Positions 10,549 through 22,388 of a stretch of 64,000 bases of DNA are shown here, one piece after another. The notes under the pieces are model-generated. The model was not told the DNA's origin, made no database searches, and saw only the letters and a program-made list of their open reading frames with translations. Each line of letters begins with the position of its first letter. The stretch's first letter is position 1. The stretch spans positions 95,271 to 159,270 of the forward strand of contig NCSJ02000068.1 of assembly GCA_002812745.2 (NCBI GenBank). Reading direction: 5' to 3'. Position numbers and translations under genes: made by a program. Source of the stretch: Scytalidium lignicola (lineage: Eukaryota > Ascomycota > Leotiomycetes).

Positions 10549-12466
10549 CTATACATACGGAAACCCGGTCTTCCTCTTCAACAACAGCGCCTCCTTCTTT
10601 AATCTCCCCTTCCGACTCTTACTAATTCCTCTCCTCTGCACCAATCTCGCCATATACCAAAAGATCATATCCTTCATCAAGAATGCAACAACCACAAACG
10701 ACACCGGCAACGCAATGATCCAAAAATAGCTCTCGTTATGATTAATGCTTGGGAAACGCTTGATATTCATCCCAAAGTATCCCGTGAGGAAAGTCAGGGG
10801 TAGGAAGATGATCGTGGTGACGGTGAGTTGCTTCATGGACTCGTTTTGCAACGCGGAGATGGTGTTGAAGATTAAATCTATCATCCCATCGGCGCTGCGT
10901 CGCATTTGGTCCAGGGACTCGGTTATTAGGATGCAGTGATCTTCCACGTCGCCGAGGTAGGTTTGAGCCAGTGCGCTGATTTTCACGCCGGAGCTATTTG
11001 CATCGTTTCTTCCGCCCATGAGTGAAAGGGCGGCGTTCTTGTGGTCTCGAAGGGCGTTTAGAAGGCTTACGATTGGACTGATGAAGTTCCTCATCATGGT
11101 GACCTCGCTGGTGAGGATGTAGAGACTTTTAGTATGGTGGATGCTTGGTTTGGTCAGGACGTCTAATTCTAGGTTTCCGATCACGTCTTGGTAGGCTGAT
11201 ATTACGGGGATGGCGAGATCGATTATGGCGTCGATTATTGCTTGCGTTATCATTGAGGCGTCACAGCTGCGGCGGAGGATTGTGTCTGGCGTGCCGAGAC
11301 GGTGCAGAATGGGGATTTCGATATCATCTGCGGATAATTCGAAGAATGATATGACGGTGTTATCTAATGTGGAAGTTAATTGCATTGAATCATGTAAGAG
11401 AGATATGGTATAAAGGGGGGATTTGAATCTGCATACTACTTGTCAGAAATATCGAGACCTGCTCCACGCTGACAGCTAGGTTCTTCTTTGTTAACTCCGA
11501 GTTCCTCTCCATAAATGACGCGCGCTCTTGATTTGGTCCTGCGTGATATCTTTGTAGTGTTCTCGGTTTTAGAGCTGCAGCCTGTGACATAGCGTTGTGT
11601 GGATCCGAAAACCCGTTTCTCTGGTTTAAGAAACCGCCGTTGAACCTCGGTCCCCTATCGTCGTCTTCTGAACCTGAGAATAAATTACGCCACAACTTGG
11701 AGAATTTGGACCTCCTGGATTTCTTTGAGCTGCCTCCCAGACTTTTTTCGTCACTATCTGCACTTGAATCGTCGTCATCATCCTCATGCAGATGGATGAG
11801 TTTTTGAAGCGTTAGAACGATATATGTATGATCCGTATACCTATATTCAATTAGCTTAAGACCATCGACTAGAAATATATGTTTCTCCTATCCTCACCAA
11901 TCTGCCTTGGTCCGGTTATCTGTATTCATAAGATCCTCAACCGCCAATCTATGGAAATTTCCATACTTCGCTAGAGCCTGAATTACATCCCAGCTCAACC
12001 CGTTAACATTAATCCACCGACACTTGATCCACTCCGCCTGCGGTTCCTCCAAAAATGATATTAGAGGCTTATTACTAAAATCGTTCATGACCATATCGTT
12101 CTCGCTGAAATCCACGACCGTTATCTGGCACTCCTCGTGGAGCATTGGCATTTGATGTCTCCCGCCATTGGGTTTCAAGGGATCGAGGCCGGGCTCTTGA
12201 CCTGGATGCCAATTTGGCTCTAACGGGGTGCGATCGACCGTTCTAAATGTTTTGACAGTGCCAGAGCGGGTGAGCCGTCTCTTGATAAACATTTCAGGAC
12301 TGATATCAGCGCCATCGGGATCCGACTGTATGGTCTGAAGGCGTGGCAGCTGATGTAAGGCAGTAGAGCGCGCCTGCTCTCCATCGAGGTCATAATGCAC
12401 TTGATGGGTTGGCGAAGATGTAGGAGGTGCTGAGTTTTCAGCATAGTCGTGAATGTTGGACAACAT
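10549..12466 (-). CDS. CorA-family magnesium transporter (Alr1/Mnr2 type)
   Basis: Membrane Mg2+ transporter. Exons 11898-12466, 11440-11840 and 10549-11363 give exactly 594 residues; introns are 57 and 76 bp. A long acidic and serine-rich N-terminal region (residues 1 to about 230, with an [14 protein letters not shown] stretch and a basic [10 protein letters not shown] segment) precedes the CorA domain. Helix 1 ends in the canonical YFGMN signature after FLPLTFLTG, and helix 2 ([16 protein letters not shown]) follows a short polar loop with acidic residues (NHNES). A basic C-terminal tail ([15 protein letters not shown]) closes the protein. The GMN motif makes this the functional transporter, in contrast to the GSN CorA-like gene on the other side of the kinase-NACHT gene. 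Plasma-membrane or vacuolar location cannot be told from sequence. Confidence 0.93.
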
Positions 12467-13310
12467 CTTTTATAAATGGCGAAGAATTAATTAGGTGATT
12501 TGGCGGATTGACTCGAAGAAACCAAAAAGAAACGAATGCTCAAGAATGGAATGACAGTCTTGCTACGTCACTGACTGCAGGAAGTAATGCTGGCAGCATA
12601 GAATTACGCTGCAATATACTGCAGGTCGACTGTCGCAAACATCGGCGCGCAAGAGTAATGGAATGAAGACATTGCCAGAGAAAGAAAGAGTTGGGAATAA
12701 AAAAAGGAGATTTCTTTGAGCTGAGCTGTCAAGCCGTGTAGACATACGAAGTAGCTGGGGTCCAGGGAAGTACAGTAAGCCCAGATGTGGCATTGCACCA
12801 TTATTGGTGTTCTGTAATTAGGTGAAACAAGCTTTTGCGACCCCACCAAACCAGGTGCATTGACCCTGTTATCTTTCTCTAGTGATCCCTAAAATTATAT
12901 CCTGTTTCAAAGAAGATCTCTACTGCTACAGTAGGCACTACGGGTACAGCACTACGGGTACAATACGTCCGCCACGCACATTTTGTCGTTTCGTCTATAT
13001 TGAATTCAATATAACGTTCGGTGGTTTTGTTAGAAAAGGTTGCATTGTAGAAGCGCCTAGTTAAGTTACGAGTCGAGACAAGTTTAGAACACGAGCCAGG
13101 TATAGAATCCTTAAGAAAAGTGGAGACCAGAAGGGATTTGGATAAATGACTTCTTCTTTGACCTAAGAATACTGACGAACACATAACATAGAAAAAATAT
13201 TGTCAGAATCATCTCAAACTACATACACTGACACACAATATAACCCTTAAAAAAGACAAAGCTAGAAGTGAAGAGAAGACACTGGGGTATGAAAATCGTC
13301 TCCGAGAGAT
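12467..13310. other. Intergenic interval without a supported gene
   Basis: It contains the upstream region of the CorA transporter and the 3' flank of the LEA-like gene. A short duplication (ACTACGGGTACA, near 12938-12962) is present. A 101-codon minus-strand frame at 12879-13184 has no recognisable feature and is treated as chance. Confidence 0.5.
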
Positions 13311-14571
13311 TTAATGCTTATGTAGCTTTGACTTGATCTTTTCTGCGAACCCGCGTTTGTGTCCTTTCTCCCCATTCGAGTCAGGAGATGGTTCCTCATC
13401 CTTTCCACCCTTTTCAGGTTCACGGTGAATGCCCTTCTCGTCAAGGAGGCCTAGGGAACAAGCAACGTTAGCAAACCCTTTCCAAGAATGGTTTTGTCAT
13501 ACGCCGAAGCAAGATGGTAGGTGGACTTACGATCAGCTTCCCGCCCAGCACCCGGATTAGCAGCGTCAAAATCTCCTCCCTCAGCCTTCATACCCGTACT
13601 CTTGATATACTTCTCGCCGGTTCCCTCTCCATGGCTTTCGGATTGTGGTTTCTCACCGTCTCCACCAGCAGACCCAACTCCCATATTGCCGCCCATATCG
13701 CCACCTCCACGTCCTGCCTCATCTTCCAATGGCACTGGGCTGGGTCCAGACGCATCAAAGTTCTGTGCATCCTCAGCATCCCTTTTTGTCTCCTCAACAG
13801 CACTGCGCTCTCTCCCGCTTGGTTCATCCATAGGTCTATCAGCGCCCTGCTGTTTCTGCATTTCTCGGTTTCCACTTGACGGGTCCCCTACTACCATGTT
13901 GCCGGCATTATCAGCTGCATTAGAGGGCGGGTTATCATCAATCCTGTCTGTGGGTTGATCATCCCTTGGCCTTGTGTTTATCTTATCTGCATAGTTGTCT
14001 CCCCGACTGTCGTCTATGTTTGTTATATTTCCTGGTGTACTACTCTTAGTAGCTGTGTTTGGATCAATGTTGCGCCCAGCTGCGTTAGAAGAGACATCGT
14101 TTAATCTGAAGTCACTATCTCGTCCCTTTGTAGAGCTACTCATATCTCCTTCGGTGAATCTACTGGTGCTTGACTTTCCCGAAGCAAACTCGTTAGGCGC
14201 ATTGTTTTTATTGATGTTGTTGCTGCTGTTGTCTGAAGTATTATAGTTCGTCGGGTTGCTGTTGATCCTGTCTGTGGAAGAACTGGTGTTTATTGCACCG
14301 GTATTATCTACACCTGGTTCTGAGAGCATCGTTAGCCTTCGATTGAACCCCGGTGAATTTGGATAACGCATGTTCTATCACAACCTATAATAAAGGGTCC
14401 TCTAGAAGTTTACTTACCATCTTTGTTTCCTGCATCATATGGCTCACCACTCCTGACATCACCCATTTCGCCGGAGCGAGGCTCCTGACCTGACTGGGCG
14501 GCCGGATGGGACTCGTTATCGCCGAAAAGGAGTTTTGAGGCTTGAGAGGCCATATTACTGACAGCTTGCAT
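13311..14571 (-). CDS. Hydrophilic, disordered LEA-like protein
   Basis: The protein is 360 residues from exons 14418-14571, 13531-14319 and 13311-13450 (introns 98 and 80 bp; the first has a GCTAAC branch site just before CTCAG). The start MQAVSNMASQASKLLFGDNE resembles other fungal small hydrophilic stress proteins. The middle is rich in Asn, Ser, Asp and Gly, with runs such as GRGGGDMGGNMGVG. The end is DRLLDEKGIHREPEKG followed by a lysine-rich RGFAEKIKSKLHKH amphipathic tail. There is no signal peptide, membrane helix or catalytic motif. Composition suggests a desiccation or spore/stress protectant; that is inference. I do not recognise a named orthologue. Confidence 0.7.
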
Positions 14572-15669
14572 TATGACTGCTGATTCCTGGTAATACTTGT
14601 AGAGCTATAAGTGGAAGATTGCTATTCTTGTATGATGGTTGTGATGGGATGAATGGAAGATGAGATTGATTAATTAATTACACGAATTAGTATTTATAAG
14701 GCATGTTCCCTTGCATTATGGATGACGAAGAATCACGGAGTGAATCAAGACCGCTGTAGCTGATGTTTAGGACATGGTAGCTCAGGTGTGGCTGGTTCGA
14801 TCTGACGTCTTCTTGCTGGATCTACAAGCCATGTGAGTGGTCGAGGGCTCCAACTTGGACTTGACAAAAGCGTGCTGGTCGACTCGGATCTCGACCGGGA
14901 GAGCTGGTTGGTTGATTAGAACGTAAAGCATGGAAGACAAATCCTTTAGTGGATTATCGACCATGACGAAATGCCATGAAGTTCTAGAAGATGTTTTATT
15001 ATTGAAGGGTCCTCGTTAAAGCCTTCAATCCAGGACTATTGAGTATTCCTTTTTTAAGCTCTCAAGTTACCCAATCAGAGAAACACATTTGGACTAACAT
15101 TATTTCCATGAATTAGAAATTGCAGCATATGATATTCATTCGATTCTCACGAATTGACCAACCTAAATATCGAGTCCTTGAGTTGGAAGGAGATTTATGT
15201 CTATGAATACACAACCTGAGTTTGTCATTGCGGGGCAGATAACTATGACGTTGATAGCGGGGGTGACTTCATTCTTGGTTTAGCGCCACCGCCGCAGCAA
15301 GCCTGGCTGTGGCGTCTACACCCCCATTGGTGGGAGGCATCGGGCTTGTCATGTAAGTACAACCTACGGCTTTCTCCAGACTCTTGAATTAAGCTTTAGA
15401 ACCTGTAAATTAAAACTGGAATGATCCAAAACTATAAATNAAAAAGAAAATATGAAGCAAAATCATAATATCCAAAAATAGAAAAGAACATAAATAACAA
15501 TACCAAAAAACGCCGAGATTTCTTATATATGATCCCCCCAAAACCAATGCATAATAATGCTATGCTCCCCGCCCCAGTAATGCTCCCAGCCTTGCAATGA
15601 ACCCACAGCTTCTAGTACCTCAACAAGCATAGATTTGAACTAGTCGTCACTGGACTGAGAACTCTAATT
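14572..15669. other. Intergenic interval, no gene seen
   Basis: The interval lies between the promoter of the LEA-like gene and the 3' end of the GTPase gene. A TTAATTAATTA run lies near 14670. An isolated N at 15440 precedes an A run. A tRNA-like pair of boxes at 14779-14800 was examined and rejected. Confidence 0.5.
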
Positions 15670-17687
15670 TCACGAAGCAGGAGTAGTGCTCGCTGTCGCA
15701 GCACTCGCTGCTGCAGCATCCTTCTTCTCTTCGTTCTTTGCAATTATCTCATCGTTGATCCCTTCAGGATTAAGAGGTTTTGCAGGATCATACCCCACAG
15801 ATTTCACAATGCCCAGTCCTTTGGTTCGGCCTTCACGAAACAACAATCGATCGCCTGGTACGAGATACTCTGGTCTCTGCACAAACCGGAATGCCACGGT
15901 AGCCCTGTCACCAGTACGAATGTATGACCGATCGATATCGATGATCGCACATGTTTGGGATACTGAGCCAACATGTAGCATGGCCTGATACTTGGTCTTG
16001 ATCGTTGTAGCGTGAGACAGAATTAATACTTGGGTAATGTTAGTAACGGTATAAGGATATTTATAACTACTTCACACACCTTCGGCAACAAACTCTCTAT
16101 ACACTTTTGGAGTGCTCATCTCGAGTTTTGGTAGAACTACCATTCCTTTTCGTACATCTTTTCGACGGACTCGTTTTAGTGCAAATGACGCAGACTGACC
16201 AGCTGAAGCCGCTGGTACAGGCAGTCGTTTCCGCTCAATGGATCGAATTGTAGTGGTAGTAAACTGACCAAGTGAATCTGGCCCAATTAGCACAGTATCA
16301 CCGGCATGAACGACGCCACTTTTCACAATCCCTGATACAACTGTTCCCACGAACGGAACGGAGAAGGTGTCATTGACATGGAACTCAAACGGAGCATCAG
16401 CATCATAACGGCCATGGTGAGGAATGATATTAAGGAACGCGCGAACTAAGTCCAGATTCTCGCCAGTAACATTAGACACCTGGAAGACCGGGCAGATCCG
16501 CTGCGAGACAAACTGGGTTGCGGTATTGATACATTCATCTCGGTTTTTAATGAAGATTGGTATCTTTCTTGCCCCTGGACTTTTCAGTATCATCGTGATC
16601 TGCCGAATAGTCTGTTCTAGAATTTGAGGAGGGCATATATCGATTTTAGTAATAACCACCATAACCGGTACGTTCAGAGCCAGCGCGATACCAAGATGCT
16701 CTTTGCTCATACCAATAAGACCATTATTAGCAGCCACCATTAGTAGGCAGTAATTTGGACTAGAAGACAGAAGCCCAAAGACGGTGGTTCGTAGATATCG
16801 TTCATGGCCTGCGAGATCGCTGAAGGAGATGACCTTGGCGGCCTTTTTGCCTATTTCTTCCCAAGATAGTTTTCTCCCAGGCACATCAGACCCAATGATT
16901 TTACCCATGGTATCAAAGCCCATGATTTCCATACCTACAGAACTAGTTCGACCACTCTCAATCTCATGCTTGTGCCGGAAGAGGTTGACCCTGGCTTTTC
17001 CTCTTCCATCATCTAAACCGCCTTTAACCAGCACTCCCAACATGGTAGATTTTCCGGCATCAACATTACCAACAACGGCTATTCTCGTCTCGATTACCTC
17101 TTCAACAGATGCTGGATGTTGTCTGATTAGTACTTTTCCGCTGCACTCTTTCCCGAGGTCTTTCTCGGTAGATAGGTGAGATTCGACCTCCCCGCCAACG
17201 TTCTTGGTTAGCAGTAACTGGCAGTCAGCTCGTAGTTTCGCAGCTGCTTGTGTAAGACGATTCATAGACTTCTCCCACTCCTCTTTCGTCAAGTTCATAG
17301 AGTCTCCATTATTCTCGAATCCAACCTCGAAGATGGTCTCTCCATGTCCTTCATCTAACCTCAATTCTAAGACATTCACCAGCAAATTTAGGGTCTCGTC
17401 CGCTTGATCAAGCAAGAGCTCTTTTAATCGTACCTGAGGGGCATTATCTGCTAAATCTAGGGAATCAAGGATATCGAGTTCAGCGTGGTTTTCGACGGAG
17501 GCGGACTTTGCGGCGGAGGCAGGATACCTCCGCACCTGCTGTTTCTCAACGTAATCGGCGAATTCGCTGAGAGCCTGATTTGAAGAGTATTAATTGAGAG
17601 CTGAAGTCATTGTAGGGAGGTTATTATTCTTACGGATTCGCCTTTCCGTCTCTCATGCGGCAGTTGCCTTCCCAATTTTGTTGTCAT
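15670..17687 (-). CDS. GTPBP1/GTPBP2-like translational GTPase
   Basis: EF-Tu-like GTPase related to animal GTPBP1, 635 residues from exons 17634-17687, 16080-17574 and 15670-16028 (introns 59 and 51 bp, phases exact). The G1 P-loop GNVDAGKS lies near residue 187, followed by the family block FRHKHEIESGRTSSVG, G3 DLAGHE, G4 TKID and G5 SNVTGEN. Domain II (DTFSVPFVGTVVSG) and domain III (MLHVGSVSQT, RTGDRATVAFRF, LLFREGRTKGLG) follow, ending in an Ala/Thr/Ser tail. In animals GTPBP1 acts in mRNA turnover and rescue of stalled elongation; the fungal role is inferred from family membership. The start is MTTKLGRQLPHE, the first in-frame ATG of a small first exon. Confidence 0.95.
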
Positions 17688-18259
17688 GCCTGATTGCACA
17701 ACTGCCGGAGCTGTGCTACCGTAGGTGTTCTTATGAGACAAAAGACAGGCCAAGTACTTGCCGGCTGATCTCCACCTTTACCTGGGTTGATTTGGAGGTG
17801 TTGTATTAGATATTTGTGATTTTGTAGTATTGCGTATTTCTGAGTTAACCATGGTGCATATTGATGGGACGGAAAGGCTCTAGGTGACTTTAAAATCAGG
17901 AGGGGTGACTGTTCGCCGAGTATGGGGAAGCTTTATCGATAAGAAATATTGATTCACCATGGGAGAGGAACTGAGTCACAACATGGTGAGTCGACAGCCT
18001 AAACTCGAACTTCTCATGCATGTCACATGTTCAATTCGTCCTTTTCAAATCACGGTATTATTTTGCTAATGATTCCTATGTTTTTGTTGGTGGCTTATGC
18101 CATTTCCTTCAACTCCTAATAAATCTAACTGAACCTTTTCGGGCCACGATGTCCTTTCACTCAATGCCCGTGATGTATTTGATTTCCATTTTCAACCCCG
18201 TATAACAAGCCAGTTATATATGCTCCACTCATCCTGCTGACGTCCACTGCGAAACTCTA
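17688..18259. other. Intergenic interval, no gene seen
   Basis: It covers the promoter side of the GTPase gene and the 3' flank of LSM3. No frame with coding character or RNA gene is visible. Confidence 0.5.
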
Positions 18260-18745
18260 TCATGATGGCGCTTGGGGCGAGATGAGGATAACACTATCGC
18301 CTTGTGCAAAAGTTAGTACCCTCTGTAGAAAGCAAGACGGCCACAATCTTGGATCCTATCTCGTATAGAAAGACCAAATATTAATCATACCTCTAACGAA
18401 TAGCATCTCTGACTTCTTGTGTATTGTCTAAAACTTTGCTTAGCTGGAGCCAGTCCAGTATCCACTTCTTTCATTTACCTTCAACGTTTCTTCTTCATCT
18501 TCATCTTCTTCTACCACGTAGACAGTCTCCTCAACATCTCCAAGCACCAAATTGCAATGACTATCGTATGCCTGTAATTCGTCAGTGGCATCCAGTTATC
18601 ACGAGACATTTGGACTAACATGAAGTCTGCCCTTAAGTTCTCGATCGCCGCGTAGCTTTACGAAGACTACCTCATCTAGGCACAGTCGTACCAGATCAAG
18701 CGGCTCTGATACAGGAGCTGAGGCTCCATCATCGATGTCAGCCAT
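18260..18745 (-). CDS. LSM3: LSM3, U6 snRNA-associated Sm-like protein
   Basis: Subunit of the nuclear Lsm2-8 ring on U6 snRNA and of the cytoplasmic Lsm1-7 ring in mRNA decay. The protein is 98 residues from four exons: 18620-18745, 18479-18571, 18391-18427 and 18260-18300. The Sm1 motif is [20 protein letters not shown], then DRELKGRLH and [16 protein letters not shown]; Sm2 is [18 protein letters not shown]. Length and all motifs match the family. The start at 18745 (MADIDDG) is chosen because it gives the usual short N-terminus. The two middle introns cut the coding sequence into very small exons (37 and 41 bp at the 3' end), easy for gene finders to miss. It is divergent from the PPR gene across 181 bp. 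Confidence 0.96.
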
Positions 18746-18926
18746 AGCGTGTAAATCTAGCTTTGCCTTGCCAGTTTTGAGAGCTTGTGGGGTTTGGGTT
18801 TGCGACTGGAAACTGTTGTAGCGGAACGCGGAACATCCCGTCCGTAGGACAAGGGACCAGAAAAAACCGCGACGCTTCACCAAGACGTTTAATCACATCC
18901 GCACCACGAATGCACAACAACGATTC
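18746..18926. promoter_or_regulatory. Compact divergent promoter, LSM3 / PPR gene
   Basis: Only 181 bp separate the two opposite start codons, so both core promoters and 5' UTRs share this space. No specific factor site is recognised. Confidence 0.5.
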
Positions 18927-20993
18927 ATGAGCTCCCTCCTTCTAAGGGTTGAGGCAATTGAGTCTCGAATTGCGTCCTATTCATGCCCTCGAGGTATAGC
19001 GGGCGGCATCCATGCTCTTCGACTTCGACGTATCTTTCGTCATAAATACAGGGGTTACTCAGCTACTGTTGGAGAATGGCCTGCTACTATCAATCCGGAA
19101 GCCCAAGTTGAAGCTCGGATAGATCAATTGGAGAACCGTGATGCTATAACCCGAGAGTCTTCAAAAATCGATGTCCAAACAGCGGTGCGCAATGGTGAAG
19201 AGGCGGAAGTGGATAGGCAGCTCAAGGGATTATGGGGATCAAATATAAACAGGCGACGAACTAATTTTGGGAAGCCATCGTATCTTACATCTAAGCTTCA
19301 GCAGCTAGAAACGCTCAAAGAGCTGGAGGACAATGCTTCTTGGAGAAGTTTGCCCAGAGGAGCATTGGCCGGAGATGCTGTGTTGGCAGATTTCCCAAAT
19401 ACAATACAACGCGACGAGCAGGCCTTGCGTGAGGCTCTCCGTACAGGAAACCCACATTCTATACTCAGTGCGGTAATAGGTACCATACGACATGATGGTA
19501 ACCAATACGTGAGTGAAATACTACAGCAGCTCCCTGCGGCAACGTTCTCGGAGATCCTTCGCAGCATACACCCCAAGCATTTTGTTAACCGATTCAACAA
19601 GCTTCATCAGGAAATAAGCCCTGCTGGTGCTAAGGGTCTTGGGTTCATGCTACTGGGTGAAGCAGCATATGATCAAGGCTATCGACATTTTTGTTCTATT
19701 TTCTTGTCCCAGGTGTCCGGAATCACCGAGGCTCGACGCAAAATTAGTCCTCTGTCACTCTCAGATTACAAGTTTATCCTGGACGGCGCTAGAGTTACGG
19801 GAAACAAATCTGTAGCGGACTATGCCTGGAATGAGTTGCTGCAACAAGGTATCAAACCTGATGTGGATTGCTACAACTCTTATATGGCAACCAAGTGTTT
19901 GGGGGATATATTGCATCCAGCTCAAAGATTTAAGCTTCAAGTTACTCCAAGTCATCTCAGCCTACGAGCCAAAGGAAAGCCACCAACTTCTTTTCGAGGA
20001 CATGGAGCTGGACCTGAAACTGGAATAAAGTCCCGGATTACAAGAATCTTCAATAGAATGATTAAGTCTGGCGTTCTTGGAAATGAAGAAACCTTTTGCA
20101 TGATGATTATTGCATTGGCTAGAGAGGGTGACTTGGCTGGAATTGAATCTGTGCTCAAACGTGTGTGGGACATCAACGTGCACACTATTATGAACACTTT
20201 GGATAATAGCGAGTTGATTTCTCCGAGGAAATTTACCAAAGATTCACCATTCTATCCTTCAGAAAAATTGCTGTTTACTCTAGCCCATGCCTACAGTATC
20301 AACGGCTCAATCCCAACAGCTCTGCGGCTAGTCGACTATATCTCACAAAGTTATTTGTTGGATATTCCATCAGATGTATGGAATGAACTTCTCCAGTGGA
20401 CTTATGTCTTATCTACCCCTGGCTCTATTTCGCGGACAACGGATAGGCGTTTACCTCCGGAGGCTGTGGCTAATCTTTGGGCGACCATGACATCCGAGCC
20501 GTATAACGTGAAGCCTACAATGCAGATGTATGACCATTTGATTCCGAATCTTATCAGCCGCCAGCGTTTTAGGGAGGCTGAATATTGGATGGAGCAAGCC
20601 CGCTATCTACACAAGTCTAGTGTACAGCGGTTAACGCGAAATATAAATGTGTCTAACCGACGTCTTGCAAAAGATTGTGCTGTTAGAAGCGATCAGGAGC
20701 GCAGAAACATTGGGTATCTTCAGCTTCGTAGCCGGATCAACAGACTATATATGCGGCGATGGGTCAAACGTTTCATCCAAGAAAGCAATAAAAGCCTGAA
20801 GTCTTCAAACACTTGGAGTACGCAGGAGCTTCCTGCCTTTTTCGAAAGGTGGAATCTCTTTCTGCCTTCTAAGGTGGAGTACAGGATATCATCTGGAAAA
20901 GTCCATTTCTGGAGCGGATCGTTGAATGCAAACGCGATTCGAATACGGAGGTTCGAAACAGTGGGAAACATTCCAAGGGTTATCGAGGCATAG
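18927..20993 (+). CDS. Mitochondrial pentatricopeptide-repeat (PPR) protein
   Basis: Single-exon protein of 688 residues. The first 50 residues are basic and nearly free of acidic residues (RLRRIFRHKYRGYS), as in a mitochondrial targeting peptide. Helical repeats of the PPR kind follow: ADYAWNELLQQGIKPDVDCYN, RIFNRMIKSGVLGNEETFC, REAEYWMEQARY and others between residues about 250 and 600. The C-terminal block contains WNLFLPSKVEYR. PPR proteins bind organellar RNA and act in processing, stability or translation of mitochondrial transcripts; which transcript cannot be told. It could be an orthologue of a specific mitochondrial expression factor, but I do not recognise which. Confidence 0.8.
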   Translation: MSSLLLRVEAIESRIASYSCPRGIAGGIHALRLRRIFRHKYRGYSATVGEWPATINPEAQVEARIDQLENRDAITRESSKIDVQTAVRNGEEAEVDRQLKGLWGSNINRRRTNFGKPSYLTSKLQQLETLKELEDNASWRSLPRGALAGDAVLADFPNTIQRDEQALREALRTGNPHSILSAVIGTIRHDGNQYVSEILQQLPAATFSEILRSIHPKHFVNRFNKLHQEISPAGAKGLGFMLLGEAAYDQGYRHFCSIFLSQVSGITEARRKISPLSLSDYKFILDGARVTGNKSVADYAWNELLQQGIKPDVDCYNSYMATKCLGDILHPAQRFKLQVTPSHLSLRAKGKPPTSFRGHGAGPETGIKSRITRIFNRMIKSGVLGNEETFCMMIIALAREGDLAGIESVLKRVWDINVHTIMNTLDNSELISPRKFTKDSPFYPSEKLLFTLAHAYSINGSIPTALRLVDYISQSYLLDIPSDVWNELLQWTYVLSTPGSISRTTDRRLPPEAVANLWATMTSEPYNVKPTMQMYDHLIPNLISRQRFREAEYWMEQARYLHKSSVQRLTRNINVSNRRLAKDCAVRSDQERRNIGYLQLRSRINRLYMRRWVKRFIQESNKSLKSSNTWSTQELPAFFERWNLFLPSKVEYRISSGKVHFWSGSLNANAIRIRRFETVGNIPRVIEA

Positions 20994-21425
20994 ATGCAAT
21001 TTCTTGGTTGTATTTGTATCAATAGACGGGCAATCGACTCTGGAGCTAGTCCCATGTCAAGGTTTAGAGTTTCTTGTACTTTTATTTTGTGTTTCTATAG
21101 AATTTTAAGCATAACTACTTCTCTATATCCTAAAATGCGCTAATAGACAGGACGCCTGAATTTCTAATATGTGACTACTCAGCAATTGACATTCTCATAC
21201 GGCATTAATACTTCCCAGCCTCCCTTTAGCATGATGTTTCCACCCCTTCATGATCAGCCTTTGTGCAAGGCCTTGCAGCTCAAGTATTGGCTGGCGTAAG
21301 GCACTTGACTTACGAACTTTATACAATAGTAAGAAACTAGATTCTTACAGACTGTACATTATCTCAACCACTACTGGAGCAGGAGAAAATTAAAGAGGTA
21401 TCTACATATGCTAAAATATATACCA
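20994..21425. other. Short interval between convergent genes
   Basis: It holds the 3' flanks of the PPR and PIG-L genes. No gene is seen. Confidence 0.5.
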
Positions 21426-22388
21426 TCATAGAGACGAGGCTTTCACAAGTCTCAGGTCATTAAGCACCATATATCGGCTTAATCCAATCCATCCCCAACG
21501 AAACCACCGCATCTGACTCACATGTGCTGTTGTCATAGCTGATTGGGCTACCCTTACCTCCGCGGGACCACTCAAAAAGAATAAGGGTGAGGGGTGAGCG
21601 CCAGCACTTCTCTCGGCCACAAAAAGAGTGGACAATGTGATCATCGAGTCGAGACAACTCGAGTATTTCCGTGCAACATTCACGGATGTAAGGGTGTATA
21701 GATCAACCGGACAGTTCCATCCCGGCCGATTGCGAATAAGAGAAGAAATAAAGCCTCGCGCACCAAAGTAGAGCGAGATATGGTTCGGGTGAGAGGAGAC
21801 TCCTTGGCCGTCAAATGTGATCAAGACATCAATCGTAGCTTTTGGAGCTTCGGCGGTCTTTGAGGCGGAAGGTGTCATAAGATCGGGAGCAAATGCGGCG
21901 GAGAGCAGGGAGGCAATCTTTTGCTTGTCCCAGGTCACAGTCATGCTATCCTGGAACTCACTTTGCTCAACCGTTGGCATTGCGCTTCGATAGTTGGAGT
22001 ATGGCATACATACGGGCTTTCCACAACAAATACATCCTCTTCTTTACGCAGGCCCAGCTTGATGCCACTCTTCACCAGCTCCTTCTTTCTTGTTTCTCCC
22101 AGTCCATCCGCATTGCCTAGAAGACAATCAGCTCAAAAGTCGATTTGCACAGTAATGGAGACACGCACCACTGCTCAAGCACAAAATCTTGACATGATTT
22201 CCCAATTCTGGAGCCGTCAATGCCAGAAGCGTCGGTGCAAAGAACATAGCCTCATCATCCGGGTGTGCAATGAGCAGGCAGATCTTCTTGTTCTTGAGGG
22301 TTGGGAACTTGGAGCGAGCTACACCGACAGTATACAGCCAGCACGCGACCACCACAACGGGCATCGCCAGCAGTGTAACCGACTGCAT
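21426..22388 (-). CDS. GPI12: N-acetylglucosaminyl-phosphatidylinositol de-N-acetylase (PIG-L/Gpi12)
   Basis: It catalyses the second step of GPI-anchor synthesis, removing acetate from GlcNAc-PI on the cytosolic face of the ER. The protein is 285 residues from exons 22169-22388, 22014-22116 and 21426-21960 (introns 52 and 53 bp). An N-terminal membrane helix (VTLLAMPVVVVACWLYTVGV) is followed by the metal-binding AHPDDEAMFF motif, then NADGLGETRKKELVKS and a second metal motif around GVSSHPNHISLYFGAR. The start at 22388 puts the helix at the N-terminus, as in the family; upstream in-frame codons to 22616 are judged 5' UTR. Confidence 0.93.

Noticed and set aside
12879..13184. 101-codon minus-strand open frame
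   Set aside because: No domain, no exon context, and overlap with short tandem sequence; treated as chance.
13514..13958. Plus-strand frames of 121 and 145 codons over the LEA-like gene
   Set aside because: They are antisense shadows of the biased codon content of the minus-strand gene, whose three exons close in frame.
14775..14805. tRNA-like A box (TAGCTCAGGTG) and B box (GGTTCGATC)
   Set aside because: The two boxes are directly adjacent instead of about 30-40 bp apart, and no acceptor or anticodon stem can be folded.
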